Assembly: GCA_032768795.1 (NCBI GenBank)
Contig: CP136490.1
Span: 2,604,001 to 2,668,000 of the forward strand
Direction of reading: 5' to 3'
DNA: 64,000 nt
Source of the DNA: Tremella fuciformis
Taxonomy: Eukaryota; Basidiomycota; Tremellomycetes; Tremellales; Tremellaceae
The notes under the pieces were generated by a model. That model made no database searches, had not been told where the DNA came from, and saw only the letters and a list, made by a program, of their open reading frames with translations. The position numbers and the translations under genes were made by a program. Shown in pieces: positions 1 to 9,419 of this stretch (its first letter is position 1; the number at the start of each line of letters is the position of its first letter).

Positions 1-1
1 A

Positions 2-574
2 CAGCTCGCAACAACTCACCGCCAACACTCCAGAGGTGCTGAGATCCGGATGAGCGCGTGTCCACTGTGCGGGGTAGACCCAAGACGAGTGGACGAGCGC
101 CACGCCTTCGTGACCTGCCCAGGGGTGAAGGACATGCTGTCGGAGGGGCAGAAGGAGGCGCTAGCAGTAATCCCTCGCTACGTGCCGGAAGAAGACAGAA
201 CGGAGCTGCGTCGGCTGGCGTCCCACATCTTTGACGATGATGAGCTCTGGGCCACCGGAGAGACCACCTTCTGGAAAGGCGAGCTCCCAAAGCACTTCGA
301 CTACCGGCATTACGAACCGCGACATACCAAGCTGTTCGATGAGATGGCTTACATCGCACAGACCAAAACCGGGCAGATATGGGCCTACCATACGGATGCG
401 TACCACAAGGGATCACCCATCTCTAAGGCAGAGCTTGACGAGAGGTTCGGGCCCCTCGAACCTCAGGCGAGACCGCCAGAGGCTCTTGAAGCCCTCGGTC
501 CCCTCGACGATCAAGCCCAGTTCGAGCTCGAAATCAAGCTCGAGGCCCAGCTGGAGGCTAGCGAGCAGGATTAG
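2..574 (+). CDS. 3' end of a possible non-LTR retrotransposon ORF (partial)
   Basis: The frame is open from the left edge through an ATG at 50 to a stop at 574, so the gene probably begins outside the window or the ATG is internal. Right after that ATG is a Cys-x2-Cys ... His-x4-Cys cluster (CPLCG, then ERHAFVTC). This resembles the zinc finger that follows reverse transcriptase in LINE-like elements, where a CxxC...HxxxC unit is followed by a helical tail. The rest is an acidic, Glu/Leu-rich tail with no other motif. No reverse transcriptase core is visible because it would lie upstream, and no poly(A) or target-site duplication was seen. It could equally be the last exon of an unknown host zinc protein. 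The nearby tRNA gene fits an insertion hot spot but does not prove it. Confidence 0.4.
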   Translation, partial: QLATTHRQHSRGAEIRMSACPLCGVDPRRVDERHAFVTCPGVKDMLSEGQKEALAVIPRYVPEEDRTELRRLASHIFDDDELWATGETTFWKGELPKHFDYRHYEPRHTKLFDEMAYIAQTKTGQIWAYHTDAYHKGSPISKAELDERFGPLEPQARPPEALEALGPLDDQAQFELEIKLEAQLEASEQD

Positions 575-1564
575 AATGCGGGAAGGGAGGAAGCCTGAGG
601 AAGTTTGAAACATCGTGCATGTCGCGAAATAGATCTATACAGACAGACCCTCATGGATGTTGAGCCCCAGGCGCCTCATAGTGATATATACTTTTCCCGG
701 ATGCGGTGAAGGGCAACGTTGTACAGACCGCCAGAGACATGGTTTGCACAGAGCTGCAGGCATTGCAAAGGAATGGTTCTCGAACTTTGGCATAACGGTG
801 ATCGATCCGATTATAGTGTCTGTGGGCTCAACTATCAAGACCAAAGTTCGTTTGGTGTAGCCGAAGCATTCCTCGTTTGGGAGATGTTTTCCCCTCGAGG
901 CGGTCCTGGGTTCAATCCCCAGAACGGACCTTGGTATTTTTGTCGTCCTGACTGCTCTTTTGTTGTATATCGCCTCCTGTCTGTCTATCTATGCACAGGA
1001 AACATGCATGTACACACAACAAGCAAGGCTTACTGTCTCTCTATCAACACGATAACACCGACATGTCGCCAAACTGTCCTGTTCAGACAAGAAGAGGTGC
1101 GGCACTTCAGGGATGTTCAAACCCATGTCTCCCTCAAATGTAAGATCTCTGGCGGTGCGTCCCCATGCGAACTGCCGAGTCGCATCCAGCCTAGCTGCAA
1201 CCATGATAGCTCAGAGATATCAGATCGCTCCACGCGCGATCGCTTCCTCAATTAGTCGGCCGGCGCTCCGCCTGGACCTGACGTTCGATGCGGCAAGCGC
1301 GGACTTCTCCAAGGCCTTCTGTGTGGCGGCTCTCGACTCTGCTATCGTAGCTAGTCTAGACTGCGGGTAGCTTCATTCTCGTGCGGCACTTGAGAGCTCG
1401 ACGATGGATCTCGTTGCAGGAGCGAAGGAAGCCATACCATGTGCCGGTGCGTATCGCAGCCCCCGTATCACGAACATACATTAGGGGGCATGCAGTCATA
1501 ACGTCCTGTAAAAGGCTCAACATCAAGCTCGGTAGGAACCGGCTTGATCCCCCTATGAGCGTAC
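575..1564. other. Intergenic stretch apart from the tRNA
   Basis: Apart from the tRNA-Pro and its terminator, no ORF here has coding character. Several overlapping short frames on both strands are of similar quality, which is typical of noncoding sequence. I see no repeat, promoter motif or RNA gene that I can defend. Confidence 0.5.
846..930 (+). tRNA. tRNA-Pro (anticodon TGG) with a 13-nt intron
   Basis: A full cloverleaf can be drawn. The 7-bp acceptor pairs 846-852 with 923-929 (one G-T pair). The anticodon stem CCTCG/CGAGG is at 871-875 and 896-900, with anticodon TGG at 878-880. The variable loop has 5 nt. The T arm is CTGGG-TTCAATC-CCCAG at 906-922, and the discriminator is C930. A 13-nt intron at 882-894 sits one base 3' of the anticodon, the normal position for nuclear tRNA introns. 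Its CCCC can pair with GGG of the anticodon loop. A T-run at 937-941 is a suitable Pol III terminator. The D loop lacks the usual GG, which is odd and may lower the score in automated scans. Confidence 0.85.
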
Positions 1565-3193
1565 CTAGTCTGAACTACATACTGGATCATGACACCCCGC
1601 CTGATCGAACACCTTCATGGCGTGGAGGTGGCTCCGGATAGGTCGCGGAGGGTCGAACGGTTTCTGGAAGTCGGTTATCGGCGGATCCGAGAAGGCCTCT
1701 TTGCAGACTCGCTCAAAACACTGGAGGTGTTGTCTGTACCATGAAGTCAGCCGCTTGCGGTCGACTGGCAGCTGAAGCTCTGGCAGTTGAGCGAATCTGC
1801 GGTTGAGTTTGTCCCGCAGAGAGGGGATCACTGTGTAAGTGAGACGGTTCACGTCGGACGGACCATACTTCGGGTCTTGCTCGAATTGGTCGGCTGCAGA
1901 CGTGTCGCTGAAAAGACTACTCTCGTGCGACGCACTGGAGCCCGCACGTACCGATTCAGCCAACTCGCTGTCTGCTGATGATGTCGGCGCGGCCGCAAGC
2001 ACATCGGGGCCGTCCAGAACGATGCGCTCGTGAACCGCCTCGACGTCAAGCCCACTTACGCTCTGGCACAGCTTGCGGGAGGCACTTCGCTGGTCGAGCA
2101 GAGTCGATAGGAGGTACCGAGTCTGCTGAGGCAGCTGACGGGTCACTGGCACTGTCTGTGTGGCGCAGGCGCCGCCGATGACAATGTCGCACACCTCTTG
2201 CCCATAGGCATCAAGAGGCACTCTGGCGGACACTGCTACTTCATCGGAATCCGACCCGCCCAGGTTTCTGGTGATAGAGAGGAGTGGGACGTCAAGGGCG
2301 ACGCCAATCACTATACCTCCTTCTTCATCTTCATCGGACTCGCGCGTGGTCACGACAGTGTACAGGTCGTGGAGCCTTGTGAACAAGGCACTGAGGGAGC
2401 CTGCCAGCTGCTGCGACCTGGTCAAGATGAACACGGCGGGCAGGCGAGAGAGTATAAGGCGTCCGACTTGGGCGGCTTTGTCGGTGTCGAGGTGAGCGAG
2501 CTGTGTGGTGTCGACGGTCAGGATAACAGCGTTCGGCTGGGCAGATACGCAAGGCACGTACGATGCCAACAGAAGGAGTAGTCCCAGGCGAGGACTGAGG
2601 GTGAAGAGGCGCGTCACGATGAGCAAGACGATGACGATGTCCAGCCAACGCTTCAATAGTCCGTACACGCCATCACGATCCCCAGAAGGAGTGCTGGCCG
2701 CCTGAGGCTGAGGTACCTGTGGAGTAGCGGAAAGCGCACGGGAGGGACGTACTAACGGTGATGGTGCAGGGTTTGGGATGCCAGGCGTAGCACTGGAAGT
2801 ATGATATGGAAGTGGACGCAACGGCTCCCGCCGTGCAGCTGGGTGTGGGCACCAGCGAGGAATTAAATTGAACAGTGGCAGCCGTGCGTGCCCCACAGCA
2901 ACGCAGCGAGCTGGGCCCAGACGGCCAGGTAGGGGTGGTGGTGGCTGTGCGTGCGCTTGAGCGACGCAGACAGCGGATGTCGTATAATTGTGCTGTGCGT
3001 GCGCGGGGGCGACGCAGGGAGCAGACCCGAGGCGGTCTCGTGCGGAAGACGGCGCCAGCGGGGTCGAGTGCGGCCGACCATCGTCGCGCTCGGGGAGTGA
3101 TGGCTGGCCGGCGCCTCCGTCAGACAGGCTTGCGCCTGCTATGAGGACGACCGCCATGGTGATGGCGGCGAAGCGATGGATCGCGAAGAGCAT
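1565..3193 (-). CDS. Orphan secreted/membrane protein with two signal-like segments
   Basis: This is a single 542-codon frame, unusually long and intron-free for this region. The N-terminus has a signal-peptide-like stretch. A Pro/Ala-rich segment of about 150 residues follows, carrying three imperfect copies of a unit built on CVAxxHAx. Around residues 180-220 a second strong hydrophobic stretch (LDIVIVLLIV ... LGLLLLLASYVPCVSA) resembles another signal sequence with an Ala-x-Ala-like exit. After it lies a globular domain of about 320 residues with six or more cysteines and an acidic middle. No family is recognised. It could be a type II or multi-pass membrane protein, or a precursor cut after the second hydrophobic segment. 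An unseen intron removing part of the Pro-rich region is possible. Confidence 0.6.
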   Translation of the reverse strand: MLFAIHRFAAITMAVVLIAGASLSDGGAGQPSLPERDDGRPHSTPLAPSSARDRLGSAPCVAPAHAQHNYTTSAVCVAQAHAQPPPPLPGRLGPARCVAVGHARLPLFNLIPRWCPHPAARREPLRPLPYHTSSATPGIPNPAPSPLVRPSRALSATPQVPQPQAASTPSGDRDGVYGLLKRWLDIVIVLLIVTRLFTLSPRLGLLLLLASYVPCVSAQPNAVILTVDTTQLAHLDTDKAAQVGRLILSRLPAVFILTRSQQLAGSLSALFTRLHDLYTVVTTRESDEDEEGGIVIGVALDVPLLSITRNLGGSDSDEVAVSARVPLDAYGQEVCDIVIGGACATQTVPVTRQLPQQTRYLLSTLLDQRSASRKLCQSVSGLDVEAVHERIVLDGPDVLAAAPTSSADSELAESVRAGSSASHESSLFSDTSAADQFEQDPKYGPSDVNRLTYTVIPSLRDKLNRRFAQLPELQLPVDRKRLTSWYRQHLQCFERVCKEAFSDPPITDFQKPFDPPRPIRSHLHAMKVFDQAGCHDPVCSSD

Positions 3194-3729
3194 AGTAAAG
3201 GGGAGAATGGTTGAGTGCGTTGTAGGCAGGGGAGGGGCTTCTCAGAGACGTGAGTCAAGGGAGAAGAGAAATGATGACGGGGAGCGATAGCTGTTTATAC
3301 CGTCGCGGGCTGTTTGTGCGAGGGGTCGATTCGGAGGTAGAGCTTAAATGAACGGTCCGTGCGATCCGCGTGTGATCCACACACAGGTTCGAGGTCCGTG
3401 TGCAGTGCGTCCGTGTATGCTCAGGACCTAACTCTGTACTCCGTCTCCATACTTGGGCCAAGAGCGTTTGAATCTGATTCGAAGTCAAAGACCGGCTGTC
3501 AAGGTGACGTAGTCAAGCAAAAGGTTTGTACTGCGGAGTGGTCGTCAAGGAAGCTTTCCCTCTCTACGGACTTTTTTTTCCGTTCACACCTCTTCGTCCC
3601 CTTTGAACAAGCAAGATATCTGGACCAGACGATCAACGAGACGTGGTCCTGTCACATCAACTTCGATCAGACCATCCAAGTGGCCCAAGGTGTCCTTCGA
3701 TCAAGCCTCCACGGAGGATCAGAGAAACT
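3194..3729. other. Divergent upstream region with no further gene seen
   Basis: This separates the minus-strand orphan gene from the plus-strand Myb gene and probably holds both promoters. There is an 8-nt T run near 3572. Short ORFs on both strands lack coding character. A GGTTCGAGGTCC at about 3387 resembles a tRNA B box, but no cloverleaf forms around it. Confidence 0.45.
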
Positions 3730-4030
3730 ATGCCCGCCATTCGGGAACCGACCACTCCCCCGAAAACGAAGACGGCTTCCTCGGCTTACTTTACACCTGA
3801 TGCAAGCCCCTCCGGCAAAGGATGGTCACAGGAGCAGAAGCGCATGCTGTTCGACCATGTGCGGCAACACGGGGAGACGGCATGGGAGAAAGCGTGCCCC
3901 GGAAAGACGAGCCAGCAGAGTCGTGAGCAATGGAAGTGAGCAGCCCATCTGCTTGGAGCCGGAGCGATGGGTGGCTGACACAATCAGGAAAACGCTGTTG
4001 CCAATGATCAAGAAACAGTGCGGGCTATGA
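3730..4030 (+). CDS. Single-domain Myb/SANT-like mini-protein (82 aa)
   Basis: There are two exons, 3730-3935 and 3988-4030. The 52-nt intron has a GTGAGC donor and a GCTGAC branch, and the CDS is 249 nt. After about 30 disordered residues comes one Myb/SANT repeat: a Trp opens helix 1, a second Trp follows the G-E-T turn, then GKTSQQSREQW leads into the third helix, ending KKTLLPMIKKQ. The Trp spacing and the GKT-x-Q-x-R-x-x-W recognition helix are typical of Myb DNA-binding repeats. Nothing else is present, so it could bind DNA only weakly or act as a partner. Its closest visible relative is the gene at 42060-42400, with the same length and layout. Confidence 0.75.
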
Positions 4031-4096
4031 TGCGGCGACCATAGCCTCCATGCATCCGTGAATCACGGCTCGTCGACTGGGAGAGGAGCTTGCCAG

Positions 4097-5325
4097 CTAG
4101 TTCTCCGTGAGATATCCGCCATCGACCAAGACGTTCGCCCCTGTCATATACGTATTCTGACCTGTCAGCCACGTAGCGCAAATAAGCAGCAGGACTAACG
4201 CAGACGATGCTGAGCACGGCTTGGGCGTACTCTCGCGCAGTGCCAGGTCGACCGAAAGGGATGCCCAGATGTTTGCGGTAATTGGCATGCTGTTCCTCCT
4301 GCGACCCTTGAGCGAACGCAGGCACCCCCATACCCTACACATCAGCCATTGCCAATCAAACTCAGTCATAAGCTAGCCACAAGAGACCTACCGAAGGAAA
4401 GTGTCCCGGGACGATGGCGTTCACTCTGATTTCCAAGCCCCGACTAGCAAACTCGGTAGCAAGCATCTGGGTCAACGACAAGATTGCCGCTCTGAATGTC
4501 AGCCACTCTACTGTATAGCTGCACTGAAGAGCAGGACGGACTTGGAACAGTTGTAGCTGAACTGCCCGCGCTGGCTTCCCTTGCACACCCCGCTGATGGA
4601 GCTGAGGTTGAGGATCGTACCCGGTACTTTGGCCCCTCCAATCTCTGCCTCGGCAAGTAGAGGCAAGAACGCAGCCGCCAGGAAGTACATCGAGGACGTG
4701 TTGATCCGGTGTGTCTCGCTCCTGTCCCGATCAGCTGGCGGCTTTGTAGAGGTCTTAGAGAGGATAGCACACCACTTCTCAAAGCTCTCCTCGTCATACA
4801 TCTCTCGCGAGATCCCGGCCGCCGACTGCTCACACGCATCCAGGTTGCCGCGCTTGATGGAGACGCCATGATTGCACACCAGAATATTGAGGAAACGTTC
4901 CACCCGCGATACAGCGTCGCGTAGACCTTACCATCAGTGGCGAGATAGTGTAATGATGCCGCGAGGCTTACCTTCAATCCCAGCTTTGGTAGCCATATCG
5001 CCTACAACGGGAACCAGGCTGCCCTTGCCTTGCAACTGTGTAGCATACGCCTTTACCGCCGCCTGCAGGGGCTCTTGCCTCCTCCCGGTGATGTAGACTT
5101 TGGCGCCGTTCTGCGCCAGGCAGATGGCTGTGACAAGTCCCAAGCCTGACCCGCCCCCACTGACTGTCCTCAGCGCCGCATGCAGGCCTGGCGAAGCAAC
5201 GACTCACCAATGGCAACTTGCCCCGAAAGATTGTAGAGGCTGTTACGGTCGAGATCCGACGCGGACACCGACTGCATCAGCGCATTGGGATGAGCTGTGG
5301 CATATGCCTCGATCTTCTCAGACAT
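4097..5325 (-). CDS. Short-chain dehydrogenase/reductase (classical SDR, 332 aa)
   Basis: Six exons (5208-5325, 4972-5163, 4542-4926, 4392-4491, 4196-4334, 4097-4161) sum to 999 nt. The Rossmann nucleotide-binding motif VSGGGSGLG is created by the first splice. The family NNAG-like strand appears as LVCNHG. The catalytic Ser is in NLSSISG. The catalytic Tyr/Lys pair is YNCSK, with the Lys codon split by an intron. The C-terminal signature is TGANVLVDGGY. The TGR motif after strand 2 (YITGRR) suggests NADP(H). The substrate cannot be read from sequence; fungal relatives are often annotated as 3-oxoacyl- or gluconate-reductase-like. The last intron is only 34 nt and has a weak donor (GTCCTG), so the C-terminal junction is the least certain part. 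Confidence 0.88.
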
Positions 5326-5501
5326 GTTGAATTGGCGGGTATGAGTGTATGAGCAACAGAGCAGCGCAGGCATCAAAGCAGGTACATGGAAAGAAGCGAT
5401 TGAGTGAGGGACAAAGGAAATGGATCATCTCGTGTACCTTTGTCGAGATGTGATGGATCGACAATCAATCTATAAACGCTCATCTAATCTTGGGCACTCG
5501 G

Positions 5502-6417
5502 TCACTCTGTCTTTGTCTTGCTCAGAGCACGGAATCTCTGGGTCCATCCCGTGCTTGGTCCGAGATTGTATGTGGCTCTCGCCACGAAAAGACCGATTAG
5601 GAGGACCATGCAGGCTGCGACGGCTTCATCTTCGGTCCAGCCCAGTCCGTATTGCCATCCTTTGACAGGCCCGATGAGCGACAAGAAGACGACTGGAATG
5701 AGCACCGGCGCCCAGACGTCCATGATCATCCAGCCACCGGGGCGCAGCTCTATTGGTGTCGACCACTTGGGATCCGCGGCGAAAAAGTTCAGGCCGGTGA
5801 ACACGACAGCTGCGAATGGCACAGCGCTGGTGAACGGAACAAGGAGGAGGGACGTCGGCGTGGGTGGAATGCCTCGGTATGCCGGGGAAGAATGTAGGAC
5901 TGGCAAGATGGAGAACTTTGTGAGTAGAAGTGTACGACCAATGGCGTCCGGCAGGGCGATGGGTAACTCCCATGCGAAGCTCGGCTTGGCGGGTAGAAGC
6001 CGCCGGAGCGGAGTGCGTGTCTGTATGGCGTGCACGAGGGCGAAGAGGAGGGGAATCTTGGGCGAGACGAGCCACGAAGGCGTGGTGCCACTGCACATAC
6101 CTGGACCGTCAGTCGCAAGCGACCTAACCGATAAGCCCCTCACAGAGGAAGGTCTCTGGTCCGAACACGATGACCAGAATCCCGGCAATCTCTTGCAAAA
6201 GACTGGGCCTGGCCCTCTTCCTGTCTGACTGAATGGTAGCTGCCTTCTCGCCATTCGCCACTGGTGCAGGAGGGTCGAAGACACCTCGGGCAAACCAATC
6301 CACGACCGACGACAACCTCATGGCGCCGAAGAGGTCGAGAGCGGCGATGGGGAAGTAGGGGTGGAGAGGCTGCAGCAGAGGGGTCACCAAGGTCCCCACA
6401 GTATCCAGGGCGGCCAT
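5502..6417 (-). CDS. Multi-pass membrane protein of unknown function (290 aa)
   Basis: Two exons, 6144-6417 and 5502-6100, flank a 43-nt intron with a GTGAGG donor; the CDS is 873 nt. About six hydrophobic segments are visible: one near the N-terminus around FPIAALDLFGAMRL, one at LLQEIAGILVIVFG, one over SPKIPLLFALVHAI, one over LLLVPFTSAVPFAAVVF, one over VWAPVLIPVVFLSLIG, and one at AACMVLLIGLFVARAT. A conserved-looking GTTPSWLVSPKIPLLF lies at the second exon start. The arrangement faintly recalls TRIC-type cation channels, but I see no diagnostic residues, so no family is assigned. It is divergently arranged with the dicarboxylate carrier at 6772. Confidence 0.75.
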
Positions 6418-6771
6418 CTTGCTGGTACGTGTTGTCGATGATGTGAAGAAGCAAAGTAGAAAAGAACGAGACGCCTTCCATGCTGTTTGTAGCCTGCATC
6501 GTTTTCCCCCACTCTGCCGCCCCACTCTGAACCACGTGATGTCGGATCACTCCGAAGCGGTGATGGCCGCTTTTCCGGTGCCGGTAGTTCCGCCGTGTTC
6601 CGCGTGTTCCGGTCGCCGGACAGTCATTTTCCATTTCAACCTCGGCCAACAATTTCGACTGAGATAAGCTGCTGTTGTCCATAGACGACAAGTCGCGAAC
6701 TCGAGAAGAGAGAAGGGCATGAGCCGGGAAAGATAGCCTCGGGAAGAGGCTATAGCACAACGTCGAAGGAG
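6418..6771. promoter_or_regulatory. Bidirectional promoter region with a CACGTG site
   Basis: This 354-nt gap separates two divergent start codons. It holds a palindromic CACGTG at 6533-6538, the core site of bHLH factors, and a nearby direct repeat of CGTGTTCCG (around 6595-6612). Binding is inferred from the motif only. Confidence 0.4.
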
Positions 6772-7972
6772 ATGTCTGGAAAAGGACCGTACCCTTTTTG
6801 GCGAGTCGGCATACCGGTCAGCACTTCGGGCAAGCTGACAAAGTAGGGTAGGAGGTGTAGCGGCGTCGAGTGAGTCACGGACAGGACCGCCAACCTGCTG
6901 GACAGCTAGACTGACCCGCAGTGGCCGCCTGCTGCACCCACCCGCTGGATGTGTTGAGAGTGTAGGTCCATTCTGGGATGACCGAGTGATTTCGGGGGCT
7001 GACTCGGGGTAGACGAATGCAGACGTCGACCGCCCGAATAGGTATCGTCCATGCGGCTCAGAATGTCCTGGCCCACGACGGCATCCGGGGGCTGTACACC
7101 GGCTTGACAGCGAGCATCTTTCGACAGCTCACCTACTCTGTCACCCGACTGGGGGCCTATGACGCGCTCAAGGATGTCATGTCACAACATGGTCAGTGGG
7201 AGATCCCGGCCGGTGCAGGATTGACGGGCAGGGAAGAGGAAATTGCGCACCAGTGAGATGGTCCTGTGTGCTAGCGGTGCTGGAGCTCTGGGCGGCGTCG
7301 CAGGCAATCCTGCAGGTTAGCTTTCGCGATGTTCCGGCTTGCGTTGCTGAGAGAAGACATCATCCTGGTCCGGATGGTGGCGGATCCCACCAAGCCCCCG
7401 GAGAAGCAGGTACACTACCGGAACGCTCTGCATGGCCTTATCCGTATGGTCAGGGGAGAGGGCGTCTCCAGTCTCGGACGTGGACTGCTGCCGAATACCG
7501 CAAGTCTCCTCGTTCATGGCCCGAAACTTGCTGAGCCTCTAGATTCGAGCCACGCTCATGAACGCCTCCCAGCTAGTGTCTTACGACTTTTTCAAAGACC
7601 TGATCCTCTCGCAATCCCTTATGGTGAACGGCATGCCGCTGCACTTTGTCTCATCGGCACTGGCAGGAACAGTCGCGACGACCATTTGTGCGCCCGCAGA
7701 CGTGGTGAAGAGCAGAGTCATGAATGCCCATCATGGAGAGAACCCTCTGACGCTGCTCGGGCATGCTCTCACACATGAAGGCCCCCGATTCTTGTTCAAA
7801 GGCTGGCTGCCAGCATGGAGTGCGATCTTTCCCAGTGGTAGCAGCAAAGCGCTGACGAGTAGTACGGCTGACACCGTATACGATATGCCTGTTCGTCTGC
7901 CTGGAGCAGCTTCGGAACACCGTCGACGTCTTCAGAGCTCGCTCGCCGTTGAGCGATGCGAAGGCGGCGTAA
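6772..7972 (+). CDS. DIC1: Mitochondrial dicarboxylate carrier (SLC25 family, 294 aa)
   Basis: Eight exons sum to 885 nt: 6772-6800, 6847-6869, 6922-6961, 7013-7191, 7232-7315, 7357-7499, 7543-7819, 7863-7972. The three carrier signatures are visible: THPLDVLRVRMQT after helix 1, NPADIILVRM after helix 3, and APADVVKSRVM after helix 5. Each is followed by the GLYTGL-, SSLGRG- or FLFKGW-type matrix motif. Family knowledge makes this an inner-membrane malate/succinate-phosphate exchanger. The N-terminal PFWVGGVAAS and the LVSYDFFK stretch fit the DIC branch better than the oxoglutarate branch, but that split is inference. Introns 1 and 6 begin with GC (GCGAGT at 6801, GCAAGT at 7500) and only these splices keep the frame. 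A naive ORF view breaks the gene into fragments. Confidence 0.88.
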
Positions 7973-8130
7973 CCTATCCATGCGTGAAGACGTTTGAATC
8001 TGGAGAAAGTGTGGGATCTACACGAAGAGCTATAAGTTTGCGCGTTTCTGTATCGCTCATAGATTGTAGACTTCAAGCCATAGAGTATACACTGCATCAC
8101 ACTAGACACAAGTGAGGGCGACGCGTAAGC

Positions 8131-9025
8131 TTAAGCCTGACTCTGGAAGCTCGCCCCGGAATCGCTCAACGCTCCAGAGCTATCGCTAACGTCGCTCTTG
8201 TCGGCCCAGTCACTGGATCTCGATTCGACCTCAGATCTCGATTCGACCCCGAGCGCAGAGAGTTCAGCAGGCGACATCGCCGCGCCCGGTGGAATGGGAG
8301 GTCGCCCTCGACGCGGACTATTTGGGTCAGCTTGGTATCTACAGAATGTGCAGACGAACGCTGGCATTGGGGGTTCTTGGAACTGATGGTATCGAACAAC
8401 TAGGCCGGGTCGGTAGTCCTCTAATGAGCGATCTCTCTCCCAAGATGAGGGGTCTTCCTCGTCAAATGGAAGATTTTCCTCTTCAGAAGACCGCCCGTCC
8501 GACCGGCTGTCTGCAGCAGCTGAGCAGTAAGCGCAATCCTCGTGTGATCGAAAGCGCTCACTCTCTGCAGCGACCAGCTCACGCAGGGCGTTATACCTTG
8601 CGTTGTGCCTCGCGATACTCCTGCCACTGTGGGATCTGTCAAAGAAAAGCTCATGCTCCAGTTCAAGACGCTCAAGCGTCAAAGCAGCCGCCGCTTCATC
8701 CAGACGGACACCGATCGATGGCTCTTCCCGCCCACCACTCCAATCGGATCGTTCATAGCGACCAGACGATGGCGTTGAAGGTGTGTCATCGATTTCAGAA
8801 GGATACTGATCCACTGGCAAGTCAGCGCCGCATGAGCAGTGGTAGAGGGGGCTCACCCCCATGATCGGGAAAGCCGTACGTGTCACCGTAAGCCTGGGTA
8901 TGCCGGCTGCTAGAAGACGAGGCTCGCGAGCGTCTTGGTGGGCTGATGCGCTCATAGTCGTCATATGGGCTCTGAACACCGTAGGTGTGGGGATATCCGG
9001 AGGGTGTCTCTGACATCAAAGACAT
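8131..9025 (-). CDS. Orphan gene A: Ser/acid-rich protein with two CxxC pairs (283 aa)
   Basis: Exons 8857-9025 and 8131-8813 are joined across a 43-nt intron (GTGAGC donor), giving 852 nt. The N-terminus is Tyr/Pro/Ser-rich and starts MSLMSETPSGYP. The middle carries an alpha-helical stretch around LERLELEHELFF. Two CxxC pairs (CAYC and CTFC, roughly 70 residues apart) could bind a metal. The C-terminus is Ser/Asp-rich (SDVSDSSGALSDSG). There is no signal peptide and no recognised domain. It is the rightmost in transcription order of a same-strand series of similar small genes running to about 17.9 kb. An upstream ATG at 9052 is also possible. Confidence 0.65.
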
Positions 9026-9419
9026 CTTGCAAGGTGCGAGAAAAAGGTGCACGCGTGCGATGGGGTTATCTTATTGGTTGAATAGCAATAATGAGGAGGA
9101 TGTGGGCGAATGATGCAGTTCTGCACGCTTTGCCCCACTTTAAGTAGAGACAGCAGGTGATGCGCGGGTCTACCTCACAAGGGATATCAAAACACTTAAT
9201 GAACTGATGACAAAGGATTATGAAACATCACATGCGCTGTAGAAGGGTGAAGAGTTGTGTAGCATGCACTTGGAGCATGAGTGAGACTCAAACTGCTTCG
9301 CCACCCCCTCTTCTGAGACGTCGCTAAGGAAAGGCTGTTTTGGTAGGACGCACGGGTTTGGAGCGTTTGGGAAATGAGCATATTGAGAGGCCGGAGTTGT
9401 ACGAGTGCATGGACCAGCA
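9026..9419. other. Spacer between orphan genes A and C
   Basis: Nothing convincing is seen here. It should contain the promoter of the gene ending at 8131 and the 3' end of the next one. Short ORFs on both strands have no coding character. Confidence 0.4.

Noticed and set aside
3380..3410. B-box-like GGTTCGAGG with flanking CACAC/GTGTG
   Set aside because: The loop is too long and no acceptor or anticodon stem can be drawn, so not a tRNA.
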